This document shows, one piece after another, positions 8,045-17,072 of a stretch of 40,727 bases of DNA; within the stretch, counting starts at the first letter, position 1; each line of letters starts with the position of its first letter. A model generated the notes under the pieces. That model was not told where the DNA came from. It saw only the letters and a program-made list of their open reading frames with translations, and ran no database searches. The stretch spans positions 1 to 40,727 of the forward strand of contig JAJQCX010000087.1 in the NCBI GenBank assembly GCA_021202495.1, written 5' to 3'. Both the position numbers and the translations under genes were made by a program. The stretch comes from Clostridia bacterium (GTDB taxonomy: Bacteria; Bacillota; Clostridia; UMGS1883).

Positions 8045-8067
8045 CGCCTCCCGCACCTCGGGAGGCG
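8045..8067 (+). terminator. Hairpin, possible terminator upstream of feoA
   Basis: CGCCTCCCG-cacct-CGGGAGGCG followed by ctttg. Confidence 0.5.
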
Positions 8068-8114
8068 CTTTGTCATATAATGTTCACAGGAAGACAATTA
8101 AAGGAGCACACCCA

Positions 8115-8345
8115 ATGGACGGCAGATTATCTCATTTAAAATGCGGCGAATGTGCCGCCGTTTCCAAAATCAATTGCGGCATTCTCACGCGCCGCCGCTT
8201 GACCGACCTCGGCATGATTTGCGGCACGCCCGTTTTCTGCCTCATGCAAAGCTTGGGCGGCGGCATATGCGCCTACCGCGTCTGTGACAGCGTGATAGCC
8301 CTTCGCCGTGAGGACGCCGATTGTATAGCAGTAAAATCAATATAA
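8115..8345 (+). CDS. feoA: FeoA-type ferrous iron transport protein
   Basis: Small SH3-like protein 'GILTRRRLTDLGMICGTPVFCLMQSLGGGICAYRVCDSVIALRREDADCIAV' directly upstream of feoB; ATG 8115 (MDGRL) preceded by aaggag. Confidence 0.85.
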   Translation: MDGRLSHLKCGECAAVSKINCGILTRRRLTDLGMICGTPVFCLMQSLGGGICAYRVCDSVIALRREDADCIAVKSI

Positions 8346-8350
8346 ATGCA

Positions 8351-8415
8351 GGGTAGGGTTTGCCCTGCCCGTGTGAGGAAGTCGCTGCACGGGTCGGGCA
8401 AGCCCGACCCCTACA
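8351..8415. repeat. Tandem G/C hairpin repeat between feoA and feoB
   Basis: GGGTAGGG-tttg-CCCTGCCC (8351-8370) and GGGTCGGG-caag-CCCGACCC (8391-8410). A similar 20-mer recurs at 13554-13573. Confidence 0.6.
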
Positions 8416-8430
8416 AAAAGAGGTGTTTCC

Positions 8431-10371
8431 ATGCTTTTTAAAAAGCCGCAAACAAAAGACGCCGACGTGAGGTTTATCTTGGTCGGCAATCCGAATGTCG
8501 GCAAAAGCACGCTTTTCAATCTTCTCACGGGCAAAAAAGTTCACACGGGCAACTGGGCGGGAAAAACCGTCTCCGTCTCCGACGGCTTAGGCATACATAA
8601 CAAAAAGCCCTACCTCATTTCGGATTTGCCCGGCATTGCCTCGCTCTCATCTCCCACTGCGGAGGAAATGGCAGCCTCGGACGAAATTGCCCGCGGGCAT
8701 TACGACTGCTGCATCATCGTGCTCGACGCAACTCAACTTGCCCGCTCGCTCACGCTCGCTTTGCGCGTACTTGAGATAACGCCCCGCTGCGTCGTCTGCG
8801 TCAACCTCTGCGACGAAGCCGAAAAGAAGGGCATAACGGTTGACAAAAACGCCCTCGAATTTATCCTGGGCACAAAGGTCGCACTCATCTCCGCCGGACG
8901 AAAAAAAGGCGTCTCATATCTAATGGACTCCGCTTTTGATGTCGCCTCGGGCACATTTTCAAAAAAGGTCTTCACCCCGCTCTATTCTCCCGCCGCCGAA
9001 GATGCGCTCAAGGGCATTTCCCCCATCCGCCGCGACGCCGTCCTCACCGTCCTCCGCGAAGGGCGCGACGATGCGCTCATTTGCGAAATGTCCGAGCGCG
9101 TCGTTTCCCTCGCCTGTAAGATAGCCCGCACCGTCACTGTGCGCAAAACCGTCCGCGAAAGTGTCGATTATAAGATTGACCGCGTGCTCTGCTCGCCGCG
9201 CTTCGGCATTCCCGCCATGCTCTGCCTTTTGGCGCTCGTCCTTTGGATAACCGTCTCCGCCGCAAACTACCCATCCGAGCTTTTGGCGCGCCTCTTTTCC
9301 CACGGCGACACGCTTCTTCTCCGCTTTTTAACAGCAGTCAACGCACCTGCCCCGCTCGTTTCGGCTCTTGTTTACGGCGTATGGCGCACGCTTTCAACCG
9401 TCGTTTCCGTCATGCTGCCGCCGATGGCGGTCTTCTTCCCGTTCTTCACTCTTCTTGAGGAAGTCGGCTACCTTCCCCGCGTCGCCTTTAATCTCGACAA
9501 CGCCTTTCACCGCTGCGGCAGCTGCGGCAAGCAGTCGCTCACCATGTGCATGGGGCTTGGATGCACATGTGTCGGCGTCACCGGATCTGCCATCATTTCC
9601 TCCCGCCGCGAAAGGCTCATCGCCGTTTTGACCAACACATTCATGCCCTGCAACGGCCGCTTCGGCGCACTTATCGCGGTTATCGGCATGTTTCTTGCGT
9701 CAGGCTCTTTTTCCTCGGGCGTCATTCTCATGCTCACGCTTGTTTTTGCCGTTCTTATGACTTTTTTAGCCTCCAAGCTTCTCTCCGCAACTATCCTGCG
9801 CGGCAACGGCGAGGGCTTCATCTTGGAGCTTCCGCCCTACCGCCGCCCCCGCGTTTTCAAAATAATCGTCTCTTCTCTCATCGAAAAGGCTCTCGCCGTG
9901 CTTCTCCGCGCCGTCTCCGTCGCCGCCCCCGCAGGGCTTGTCATTTGGCTCTTCTCAAATCTCACGTTTCACGGCGCGTCAATCATTTCGCACCTTTCCT
10001 CTCTCCTCGATCCCGTCGGTCAAATCATGGGACTTGACGGCACAATCCTTCTCGCCTTTATCTTAGGCTTCCCCGCAAACGAAATCGTCCTGCCCATAGC
10101 CCTGATGATTTACACCGGCGGCTCCGCCATGACAAGCCTCACCGCCCTTTCCTCATTAAAAATACTTCTAACCTCCAACGGCTGGAGCATCGCCACCGCC
10201 ATCTCCTTCATCATCTTCTCCACCCTCCATTGGCCCTGCGCCAGCGCAGTTTTGACAATTCATAAGGAAACAAAAAGCCTCTTTTGGACAATAGTGTCCA
10301 TCCTCCTCCCCACCGCGTTCGGGTTTATACTCTGTATAATTGTACACTTCGCATTTATTCTTTTCGCATAA
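8431..10371 (+). CDS. feoB: Ferrous iron transport protein B
   Basis: G-domain 'FILVGNPNVGKSTLFNLLTGKKVHTGNWAGKTVSVSDG', 'DLPGIASLSSPTAEE'; C-terminal gate domains 'GCSCVG'-like 'LGCTCVGVTGSAIISSRRERLIAVLTNTFMPCNGRFGAL'. Confidence 0.97.
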   Translation: MLFKKPQTKDADVRFILVGNPNVGKSTLFNLLTGKKVHTGNWAGKTVSVSDGLGIHNKKPYLISDLPGIASLSSPTAEEMAASDEIARGHYDCCIIVLDATQLARSLTLALRVLEITPRCVVCVNLCDEAEKKGITVDKNALEFILGTKVALISAGRKKGVSYLMDSAFDVASGTFSKKVFTPLYSPAAEDALKGISPIRRDAVLTVLREGRDDALICEMSERVVSLACKIARTVTVRKTVRESVDYKIDRVLCSPRFGIPAMLCLLALVLWITVSAANYPSELLARLFSHGDTLLLRFLTAVNAPAPLVSALVYGVWRTLSTVVSVMLPPMAVFFPFFTLLEEVGYLPRVAFNLDNAFHRCGSCGKQSLTMCMGLGCTCVGVTGSAIISSRRERLIAVLTNTFMPCNGRFGALIAVIGMFLASGSFSSGVILMLTLVFAVLMTFLASKLLSATILRGNGEGFILELPPYRRPRVFKIIVSSLIEKALAVLLRAVSVAAPAGLVIWLFSNLTFHGASIISHLSSLLDPVGQIMGLDGTILLAFILGFPANEIVLPIALMIYTGGSAMTSLTALSSLKILLTSNGWSIATAISFIIFSTLHWPCASAVLTIHKETKSLFWTIVSILLPTAFGFILCIIVHFAFILFA

Positions 10372-10378
10372 TCAAAAG

Positions 10379-10415
10379 GGACTGATTTTCCGCCATTTCA
10401 GCGTAAAATCAGTCC
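10379..10415 (+). terminator. Hairpin after feoB
   Basis: GGACTGATTTT ... AAAATCAGTCC perfect 11-bp arms immediately downstream of the feoB stop. Confidence 0.55.
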
Positions 10416-10677
10416 GACTCACCACAATTACCGCCCCGTGCGGCTTCCCTTTTCTCTGCATTTTTCCGCATCATCAATGCGGAGCTCATCCCAGCCCGCC
10501 ACGTCCGCAGGCGCTTAAATTTATATTTTGCGCAGTTTATATATAAAACTCGGGATTGTCTGCATAAATGGCACCGCCACCGCTTAAAAATATAGTTTAT
10601 TGTGTAAGCGTTTATCCAAATTATGTTTCCGAATATTTCTCGCTTTCCGGATGCCCTACATAATTAGCGAAATTCTG

Positions 10678-11397
10678 CTAATTATTGTAATGTATATTCG
10701 CGTCCGATATTTCACTGTTGAAGCGATACATATCCATATTTTTATTCCAGCCTTCTTCTGTACCGCTGTAATATACATCTGCAATATTTGAACAGCCATC
10801 AAAAGCGTTGGATTGAATCGTCAATCTTCCTGTATTTTTTATTGTTACACTTTTTAAAGCAGAACACGTATCAAAGGCATACTCATAAATATGACTTACG
10901 CTCTCAGGCAGAACAATGTCAGTCAGGCTTGTACATTCACAAAAAGCTCCTTTTCCAATGCTGAAAACCCCACTTCCTATTGATACGTTTTTTAGATTAT
11001 GGCAGTAAGAAAAGGCAGCATATCCTATACTTGTTACCTCGTTTCCAATCTCAACAGAAACTATGTCTTCTTTAAATTCCTTCCAAGGTTTTTCTACGCC
11101 AAAAGCTGCTCCGTAATTGGTCATGGTTCCACTCCCGGAAATAGTCAGTACTCCTTCACCATCCAAAGTCCACAGTAGATTTTCCCCGCATGTACCGGAT
11201 CCCACGATATATGACGCAGAATGTGTTTGTGTATCCTGATCATTTGTTGCTGTAGCCGTCTCACCATCAGATACACCGAGTGATTCGTTTAACACATCGT
11301 CCGTGGAGCTTTCCTTCAAAGAACCACATGCTGTTATGTTGAAAATGAATGCCCCTAACATTAGAAATGCAACGCTGTTTCTGATTTTTTTGCACAA
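10678..11397 (-). CDS. BspA-type leucine-rich-repeat lipoprotein
   Basis: Lipobox-like 'FIFNITACGS'; LRR_5 pattern 'VTSIGYAAFSYCHNLKNVSIGSGVFSIGKGAFCECTSLTDIVLPESVSHIYEYAFDTCSALKSVTI'. Confidence 0.85.
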   Translation of the reverse strand: MCKKIRNSVAFLMLGAFIFNITACGSLKESSTDDVLNESLGVSDGETATATNDQDTQTHSASYIVGSGTCGENLLWTLDGEGVLTISGSGTMTNYGAAFGVEKPWKEFKEDIVSVEIGNEVTSIGYAAFSYCHNLKNVSIGSGVFSIGKGAFCECTSLTDIVLPESVSHIYEYAFDTCSALKSVTIKNTGRLTIQSNAFDGCSNIADVYYSGTEEGWNKNMDMYRFNSEISDANIHYNN

Positions 11398-11553
11398 TTC
11401 ATAAATCTTCCTCCATTAATTATAATAATCGTTTTTCACACAGTTAGACATATGTCTGATTTTGTAGTCTCTCCCGCATAACCTTCAAGCAAACAATAAG
11501 TTTAAATATGCTTTTCTGTATATCATAAGTATATCTTCTTTTCAATACAATAT

Positions 11554-12066
11554 TTATTTCTTTATCAGCGCAACAATCTGCCCGATTACGCCTATATACA
11601 AAAAATAGAACCCCGCACCGAACGTGTAATTATACACAAATTTGCTGCTTACTATGCAAAATGCACAGCTTACAAACAATGTCCATATCCATATTCCTAC
11701 CAATCCGATAATGGATAACCTTCCGTGATTTGTAAACTGAAACGCGAGGAAAATTACCGTACATATAACTAATATTACCATTATCGGCGTAAAGTCAAAG
11801 TATTCGCTACACGCCAAATATATGGAATATGAGCCGAGGAACACCGAAAAGAACGGTAAATAAATGCTTATTAAAAATACGACCGACGACACTGCCGCTA
11901 TTATCTTACTGACCGTGCTTATCTTTTGTCCTCCCCTTGTATCAACCGGCTGCATGCTTGCTGTTTCCGCCGGCGTAATTTGATTGGTCTTCTCAATCTT
12001 TCCCCCGCAAAAAGGGTAAAACGCTACACCGTCTTTTATTTCCCTTCCGCAATTACCACAAAACAT
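11554..12066 (-). CDS. Zinc-ribbon-containing membrane protein
   Basis: N-terminal 'MFCGNCGREIKDGVAFYPFCGGKI' zinc ribbon followed by four or so hydrophobic segments. Confidence 0.75.
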   Translation of the reverse strand: MFCGNCGREIKDGVAFYPFCGGKIEKTNQITPAETASMQPVDTRGGQKISTVSKIIAAVSSVVFLISIYLPFFSVFLGSYSIYLACSEYFDFTPIMVILVICTVIFLAFQFTNHGRLSIIGLVGIWIWTLFVSCAFCIVSSKFVYNYTFGAGFYFLYIGVIGQIVALIKK

Positions 12067-12165
12067 GATTATCTCCTCCCAGCTTTTTGATAATTTTATT
12101 CATACCCTGACAAAACGCCGATTCCCGTGCCGATAAATCCGACCTGAAATATCATTCCGATTTTA

Positions 12166-12849
12166 TCACTTCACTGTTATGTTGCCTAAGCCGATGGCAG
12201 ACCTATATTTTGAGCTCCCAACACTAACCTTAAGCTGAAGTCCGTATTCCACGTTAAGGGAAACTTTTTTCGGCAAAGCCCCCGCCTCCACATCAAATTC
12301 TTTTATCAACTCACCGTCAAGGAAAAAATACACAGTTCTATCAGTCATATCACTTCCGTCAACGTGTCCCAATGTAAATTCTATTTGTGAATATTTGCTG
12401 TCCAAATTAAATATTGCGTATCCGTTATCATAGTAAATAGTGAACCCGTGGCTGTACTTTGTTCCGCCCATGTTAAAGCTATTTGTGCTGCTATAGGCTG
12501 TGTAATTGCGTGTCTCATACGGCGGGCAAACATCCAACAAATACGTTCCGTCCGCAACCTGCTCATCCCAAAGGTATATACTCTTCTCCGCGCCGTCCCA
12601 TGTTACCTCCATGTCCGCCAAATTTGCCGCGCCGCGCACGGGAACATATGTCGTTCCGTTGTAGATGAACGGTTCAATCGTATTTCCGTTCGCGTCCTTC
12701 AGTTCGCACAGCACATTGTCCTTATAGACCTTGATGTCGTCATACGTCACCTCAATCGTCTCGACCCTGCTTTTCGCAAATGCCGCGCCGCCGGTTATCA
12801 TTGTGCCGATAAGAACGCCCGCGATCAATCCCTGTAATTTCTGTTTCAT
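12166..12849 (-). CDS. Secreted protein with copper-amine-oxidase-N-like (stalk) domain and NPCBM-like C-terminal domain
   Basis: Signal peptide 'LQGLIAGVLIGTMITGGAAFA', 'IEPFIYNGTTYVPVRGAANLADMEVTWDGAEKSIYL', then 'GGTKYSHGFTIYYDNGYAIFNLDSKYSQIEFTLGHVDG...'. Confidence 0.75.
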   Translation of the reverse strand: MKQKLQGLIAGVLIGTMITGGAAFAKSRVETIEVTYDDIKVYKDNVLCELKDANGNTIEPFIYNGTTYVPVRGAANLADMEVTWDGAEKSIYLWDEQVADGTYLLDVCPPYETRNYTAYSSTNSFNMGGTKYSHGFTIYYDNGYAIFNLDSKYSQIEFTLGHVDGSDMTDRTVYFFLDGELIKEFDVEAGALPKKVSLNVEYGLQLKVSVGSSKYRSAIGLGNITVK

Positions 12850-12887
12850 AAAATCACTTCTCCTTTATCTTCTAATTCTATAGCTAA

Positions 12888-12916
12888 ATTATACGCTATT
12901 AGCTTAATTTTGTCAA
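12888..12916 (-). promoter_or_regulatory. Consensus promoter of the stalk-domain gene
   Basis: Reverse strand TTGACA (12916-12911), 17-bp spacer, TATAAT (12893-12888); flanking inverted AGCTAA (12882-12887) / TTAGCT (12899-12904). Confidence 0.7.
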
Positions 12917-12983
12917 TAGCTTTCCGCTTATTTTATATTCTATCAGCATATATTAAAATAATACTGTCAGTTTAGAATCGGAA

Positions 12984-13331
12984 GTGATTATAATGGAAAG
13001 CAAAAATATTAACATCGAAATCGGTTTCCGCGTCAAGGAGAAGCGCAAAGCAATGAAATATACCCGCGAAGCTCTCTCCGAGCTTTTGGATATTTCCCCA
13101 CAGTTTTTAGCTCAAATCGAAAGCGGCAAGCGCGGTATGTCCTTCACCACCCTCGCCAAAGTCAGCGCCGTTTTGGGCGTATCGTGCGACTACCTCATCT
13201 TGGGCAAATCCGACTCCCCCGACCGCTCCCGTATATATGAGCTTGCCTCCAACATCGACGAAAAATATCTCCCCGTCGCCGAAGACCTCCTCTCCTCCCT
13301 CCTCCGCGCAATCGCCCTCGCTTCGGAATAA
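12984..13331 (+). CDS. XRE-family helix-turn-helix regulator
   Basis: 'VKEKRKAMKYTREALSELLDISPQFLAQIESGKRGMSFTTLAKVSAVLGVSCDYLI'. Confidence 0.9.
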   Translation: MIIMESKNINIEIGFRVKEKRKAMKYTREALSELLDISPQFLAQIESGKRGMSFTTLAKVSAVLGVSCDYLILGKSDSPDRSRIYELASNIDEKYLPVAEDLLSSLLRAIALASE

Positions 13332-13333
13332 AA

Positions 13334-13379
13334 ACCGCGCCTTGAAACACAAAAGCCTCATGTTTCAAAGCGCGGTTTA
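13334..13379 (+). terminator. Terminator hairpin after XRE gene
   Basis: AACCGCGCcTTGAAAC ... GTTTCAAaGCGCGGTT then tattt. Confidence 0.7.
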
Positions 13380-13612
13380 TTTATAATCTAAAAATGTCTC
13401 CCCATGGGACACATTACTTTCGTAAGAGGTGCGGGGAGTCCTGTTGATACAATTATATTCTCTCAATTCGTGAAAGTCAATCCCCAATTTGCACAAGCAT
13501 CCGTGCCACGTTCTACGCTCTTTTCCGTTTTTTCCACTCTGCAACGCCGCTCCTGTAGAGGTGGGGCTTGCCCATCAGCGGCAATATTTGCACCAAACTA
13601 ATCTATCACTCA

Positions 13613-13954
13613 TCATCTATCTTCTCCCCAAACCCATTCCGATTTTTTATCCGCACTCTTCGCACTCACTCTCTGCCGCTGCGGCTTTTGCTCATACAGT
13701 TCTTTAAAGCTCGGCTTTTTTTCGGGAATTAACATGTCCATGTTCTGCGCCAACCCCAAATTTCGCAAAATCTTTATATAATTTGAAAATTTTGCGTCAA
13801 CCCCGCTTTCAATTCTAACAACCGTGCTCGAAGAAAGTCCGCATTTTTCCGCCAGCTCCGCCTGCGTTATATTGAGCGCAATCCTATGCTGCTTAATTCT
13901 TGCACCGATCTCTTTTAAAAGAGTAATCTCACTTTCATTCCCCGTTATTTTCAT
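13613..13954 (-). CDS. XRE-family helix-turn-helix regulator
   Basis: 'IGARIKQHRIALNITQAELAEKCGLSSSTVVRIESGVDAKFSNYIKILRNLGL'. Confidence 0.9.
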   Translation of the reverse strand: MKITGNESEITLLKEIGARIKQHRIALNITQAELAEKCGLSSSTVVRIESGVDAKFSNYIKILRNLGLAQNMDMLIPEKKPSFKELYEQKPQRQRVSAKSADKKSEWVWGEDR

Positions 13955-13994
13955 TCCGCCGCCTCGCTTTTTAATTTATCATATTTGCACAATT

Positions 13995-14036
13995 AGCATA
14001 TCATATCACCACTAATTTGTCAAGTGTGACAAATTA
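13995..14036 (-). promoter_or_regulatory. Promoter with palindromic operator of XRE gene
   Basis: TAATTTGTCA-agtg-TGACAAATTA (14013-14036). Reverse-strand TTGACA (14023-14018)-N17-TATGCT (14000-13995) overlaps it. Confidence 0.6.
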
Positions 14037-14092
14037 AATCGTTCGCATAATTTTCCCTCCTCCCGCACAAAATAACTTTGGGAGATGATACA

Positions 14093-14536
14093 ATGGAAAA
14101 TACCGAAAACGGCGATACAATCGAGCTTCTGAAAGAATGCAACGCCGGAGTGAAAATGGGCGTCGATTCAATCGACGATGTGTTGGGCAATGTTGCGGAC
14201 GACAAAATGCGCAAGCTCCTTGCCGACTGCAAGGATAAGCATCAGGAGTTAGGCAGCGAAACACATACGCTTTTAAACCGGCTGCACAACGGCGGCAAAA
14301 GCCCCAGCGCAATGGCGTGCGGCATGGCACACATCAAAACAAACGTAATGATAACATTTTCCGGCACAGACCACACCATAGCGGATTTAATGACCGACGG
14401 CTGCAACATGGGCGTGAAAAGCCTTCACCGCTATATGAATAAATACAAAGCCGCCTCCGACGAATCGCGCGACATTGCCCGCCGCCTTATCGCTTTAGAA
14501 TCAAAGCTCGCGCAGGATCTAAGCTGCTATTTGTAA
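14093..14536 (+). CDS. Conserved hypothetical protein, all-helical (possibly DUF2383/ferritin-like)
   Basis: Complete ORF with SD and terminator; helical sequence 'IELLKECNAGVKMGVDSIDDVLGNVADDKMRKLLADCKDKHQELG'. Family not confidently assigned. Confidence 0.6.
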   Translation: MENTENGDTIELLKECNAGVKMGVDSIDDVLGNVADDKMRKLLADCKDKHQELGSETHTLLNRLHNGGKSPSAMACGMAHIKTNVMITFSGTDHTIADLMTDGCNMGVKSLHRYMNKYKAASDESRDIARRLIALESKLAQDLSCYL

Positions 14537-14540
14537 ACCA

Positions 14541-14570
14541 TGTCGGAGGCTTTCCTCCGACACATTTTTT
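14541..14570 (+). terminator. Rho-independent terminator
   Basis: TGTCGGAGG-cttt-CCTCCGACA followed by catTTTTTT. Confidence 0.88.
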
Positions 14571-14600
14571 CCTCGATTGTCGCTTTCGTCAAAAAACATC

Positions 14601-14629
14601 TTGATTTTTCCCCGCTGTTGTTATATAAT
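14601..14629 (+). promoter_or_regulatory. Promoter of phosphohexomutase gene
   Basis: TTGATT (14601-14606), 17-bp spacer, TATAAT (14624-14629); about 100-nt leader to ATG 14736. Confidence 0.6.
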
Positions 14630-14735
14630 CATCTTCACTGAGGTTTGCGCCTTGTAGAGAATTATACATAAAATCGAATTGAAGAGGGCAATCATCAGTA
14701 TTTCTTGATTGTTTCATGTTAGGAGATGCGTAATA

Positions 14736-16403
14736 ATGAATAAAAATTATGAAAAATGGCTCAATTCCGAATATATTGACGAAAATACGCGTCAAGAGCT
14801 TCTCGCCATGAGCGAAAAAGAAATAGAAGAATCCTTCCACAGCGAAATGAAATTCGGCACCGCCGGTCTTCGCGGCATTATCGGCTGGGGCACTAACAGA
14901 ATTAACATCTACACCGTCCGCAAGGCAACTCAGGGCTTTGCCGACTATATCAAAGCTGAAGGCGCCGATGCAGTTTCGCGCGGCGTTGCGATAGCCTACG
15001 ACAACCGCCGCAAATCTATTGAATTTGCACAGAACACCGCAGGAGTCTTGGCTGCAAACGGAATCAAGGCATTTCTTTTTGAAAGCCTCCGTCCCACGCC
15101 GGAGCTCAGCTTTGCTGTGCGCCATCTTCACTGCTTCGGCGGCGTTGTCATCACCGCTTCGCACAATCCTGCGGAATATAACGGCTACAAGCTCTACGAT
15201 TCGCACGGCTGCCAGCTCGTTCCGCGCTATTTAGACCGCGTGACTGAGTTTGTCTCTGCCGTTCCCGACGAGCTTGCGGTTAAGTGCCTTTCCCTTGAAG
15301 AAGCGGGCGATTTGATTGAAATTATCGGAAGCGAAGTTGACGAGGCTTATTACGAAGCTGTAAAGACAATCTGCGTCACACCCGACGTTGACAAGAGCAA
15401 TTTCAAAGTTGTCTATTCCCCGCAGCACGGCACGGGCAACGTTCCGGTAAGACACGTTCTTACCACATTGGGCTACAACGTTATCCCCGTTTTGGAGCAG
15501 TGCGACCCCGACACGGAATTTTCAAACACGAAAAATCCCAACCCCGAGCGCCCCGAGGCATATGAGCTCGCGCTTGAAAAGGCAAAAGAGGTTGACGCCG
15601 ACATCGTTATCACAACCGACCCCGACTGCGACCGTCTCGGCGTTGCCGTAAAGCAAAACGGCGAATACATTCTCATGACCGGCAACCAGGGCGGCGCCGT
15701 TTTGTTGGAATACATTTTGAGCCGCCGCACCGCAAACGGAACGCTTCCCAAAAACGGTGTCATGTTCAACACTGTTGTCACGAGCGACCTCGGTGACCGC
15801 GTTGCAGCAAAATACGGCATCGAAACCGAAAAGACGCTCACCGGCTTCAAATTCATCGGCGATAAGATAAGAACGCACCACAACACCGACAAAAAGCAGT
15901 TCGTTTTCGGCTATGAGGAAAGCTACGGCTATCTCATTTCCGACTTTGTACGTGACAAGGACGCCGTTCAGTCCTCGCTCATGCTCTGCGAAGCCGCGGC
16001 ATATTACAAGACAATGGGCAAAACCCTCTACGACGTTCTCACCGATTTGTATAAGGAATACGGCTATTTCAAGGATCACCTCACAAGCCTCACCCTCCCC
16101 GGGCTTGACGGCGCAAAGCAGATTGAAAAAATTATGTCCGATTTACGCGCCAACCCCAAGAGCGAGGTTTACGAGAGAAAGGTTGTCAAAATCTATGACT
16201 TCATGTCTGACGAAATGACGGCACAGGGCTACCCCAAGTCGAACGTTATCAAGTACGTTCTTGAGGACGGCACTTGGATTGCCATTCGCCCCTCCGGCAC
16301 CGAGCCCAAGTGCAAATTCTACTACAGCATCGTCAGCCGCGACATCAACCGCATTCCCTCAAAGCTCGAAATAATCAGAAAAGAATTTGAGCCGCAACTT
16401 TAA
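14736..16403 (+). CDS. pgcA: Phospho-sugar mutase (phosphoglucomutase/phosphomannomutase family)
   Basis: 'FGTAGLRGIIGWGTNRIN', catalytic 'GGVVITASHNPAEYNGYK', metal loop 'TTDPDCDRLGVAV', 'IAIRPSGTEPKCKFY'. ATG 14736 preferred. Confidence 0.93.
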   Translation: MNKNYEKWLNSEYIDENTRQELLAMSEKEIEESFHSEMKFGTAGLRGIIGWGTNRINIYTVRKATQGFADYIKAEGADAVSRGVAIAYDNRRKSIEFAQNTAGVLAANGIKAFLFESLRPTPELSFAVRHLHCFGGVVITASHNPAEYNGYKLYDSHGCQLVPRYLDRVTEFVSAVPDELAVKCLSLEEAGDLIEIIGSEVDEAYYEAVKTICVTPDVDKSNFKVVYSPQHGTGNVPVRHVLTTLGYNVIPVLEQCDPDTEFSNTKNPNPERPEAYELALEKAKEVDADIVITTDPDCDRLGVAVKQNGEYILMTGNQGGAVLLEYILSRRTANGTLPKNGVMFNTVVTSDLGDRVAAKYGIETEKTLTGFKFIGDKIRTHHNTDKKQFVFGYEESYGYLISDFVRDKDAVQSSLMLCEAAAYYKTMGKTLYDVLTDLYKEYGYFKDHLTSLTLPGLDGAKQIEKIMSDLRANPKSEVYERKVVKIYDFMSDEMTAQGYPKSNVIKYVLEDGTWIAIRPSGTEPKCKFYYSIVSRDINRIPSKLEIIRKEFEPQL

Positions 16404-16410
16404 AAAACAC

Positions 16411-16450
16411 AATTCCCGAAAGCACGTTTGAAATGCTTTCGGGAATTTTT
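16411..16450. terminator. Bidirectional terminator between convergent genes
   Basis: AATTCCCGAAAGCA...TGCTTTCGGGAATT followed by TTT. Confidence 0.85.
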
Positions 16451-17052
16451 TATTTTATCAATTCCCTTATTCTCAGCTTCACGCCGATTTTTTCCGTTAT
16501 CTCGCGGCATTTTTCCTTGTCCTCATCGTTCATTATATCAACTATGCTGAGCACGACCTCCGGCACATACTCCTTTGCCTTCCGGGCAAAATCAAGCATC
16601 GCGTCAAAGCCGTCCGCACCGTATACCGATCGGCATATTTCATTGTATTTTTCTCTGTCCGGCGCGTTCAGGCTTATCGAAATAACGTCAATCAGCCCCG
16701 CCATTTCTCCCGTCACATCGCGCCCCGCAATTAAATTCGCGTGCCCGTTCGTGTTGAGCCGCACCTTTATATCGCACTTTTCCTTGACCCGCCTTATTGT
16801 TTCAAGCATGTCCTCAAAGCGCTCCGTCGGCTCTCCGTATCCGCAAAAAACAAGCTCGTCAAATTTCTCAACACCCTTTGCGAAAATGTCCTCCACCGCC
16901 TCCTCAACCGTCGGCTCCCGGTCAAGCCATAAGTCATACCCCATGCCAAAGTCCGTCTCCGTCCTCGCGCAGAACACGCACGCGTTTGTGCACTTGTTCG
17001 TCAAATTGACATAAAGCCCCCGCCCGATGGGGTAAGCAATAATATTTCCCAC
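16450..17052 (-). CDS. TatD-family-associated radical SAM protein
   Basis: 'GRGLYVNLTNKCTNACVFCART' (CxxxCxxC radical SAM motif), 'DELVFCGYGEPTERFEDMLETI', 'VRLNTNGHANLIAGRDV'. Confidence 0.88.
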   Translation of the reverse strand: MGNIIAYPIGRGLYVNLTNKCTNACVFCARTETDFGMGYDLWLDREPTVEEAVEDIFAKGVEKFDELVFCGYGEPTERFEDMLETIRRVKEKCDIKVRLNTNGHANLIAGRDVTGEMAGLIDVISISLNAPDREKYNEICRSVYGADGFDAMLDFARKAKEYVPEVVLSIVDIMNDEDKEKCREITEKIGVKLRIRELIK

Positions 17053-17072
17053 TTCAATCTACCTTTCGCTGT

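Noticed and set aside
9546-10037. 163-aa plus-frame ORF inside feoB
   Set aside because: Out-of-frame reading of feoB, His/Arg-rich, no SD support.
15522-16079. 185-aa minus-strand ORF opposite the phosphohexomutase, plus many similar ORFs opposite metG, pyr genes, ileS and leuB
   Set aside because: All lie fully inside strongly supported genes on the other strand and have low-complexity or compositionally odd translations.
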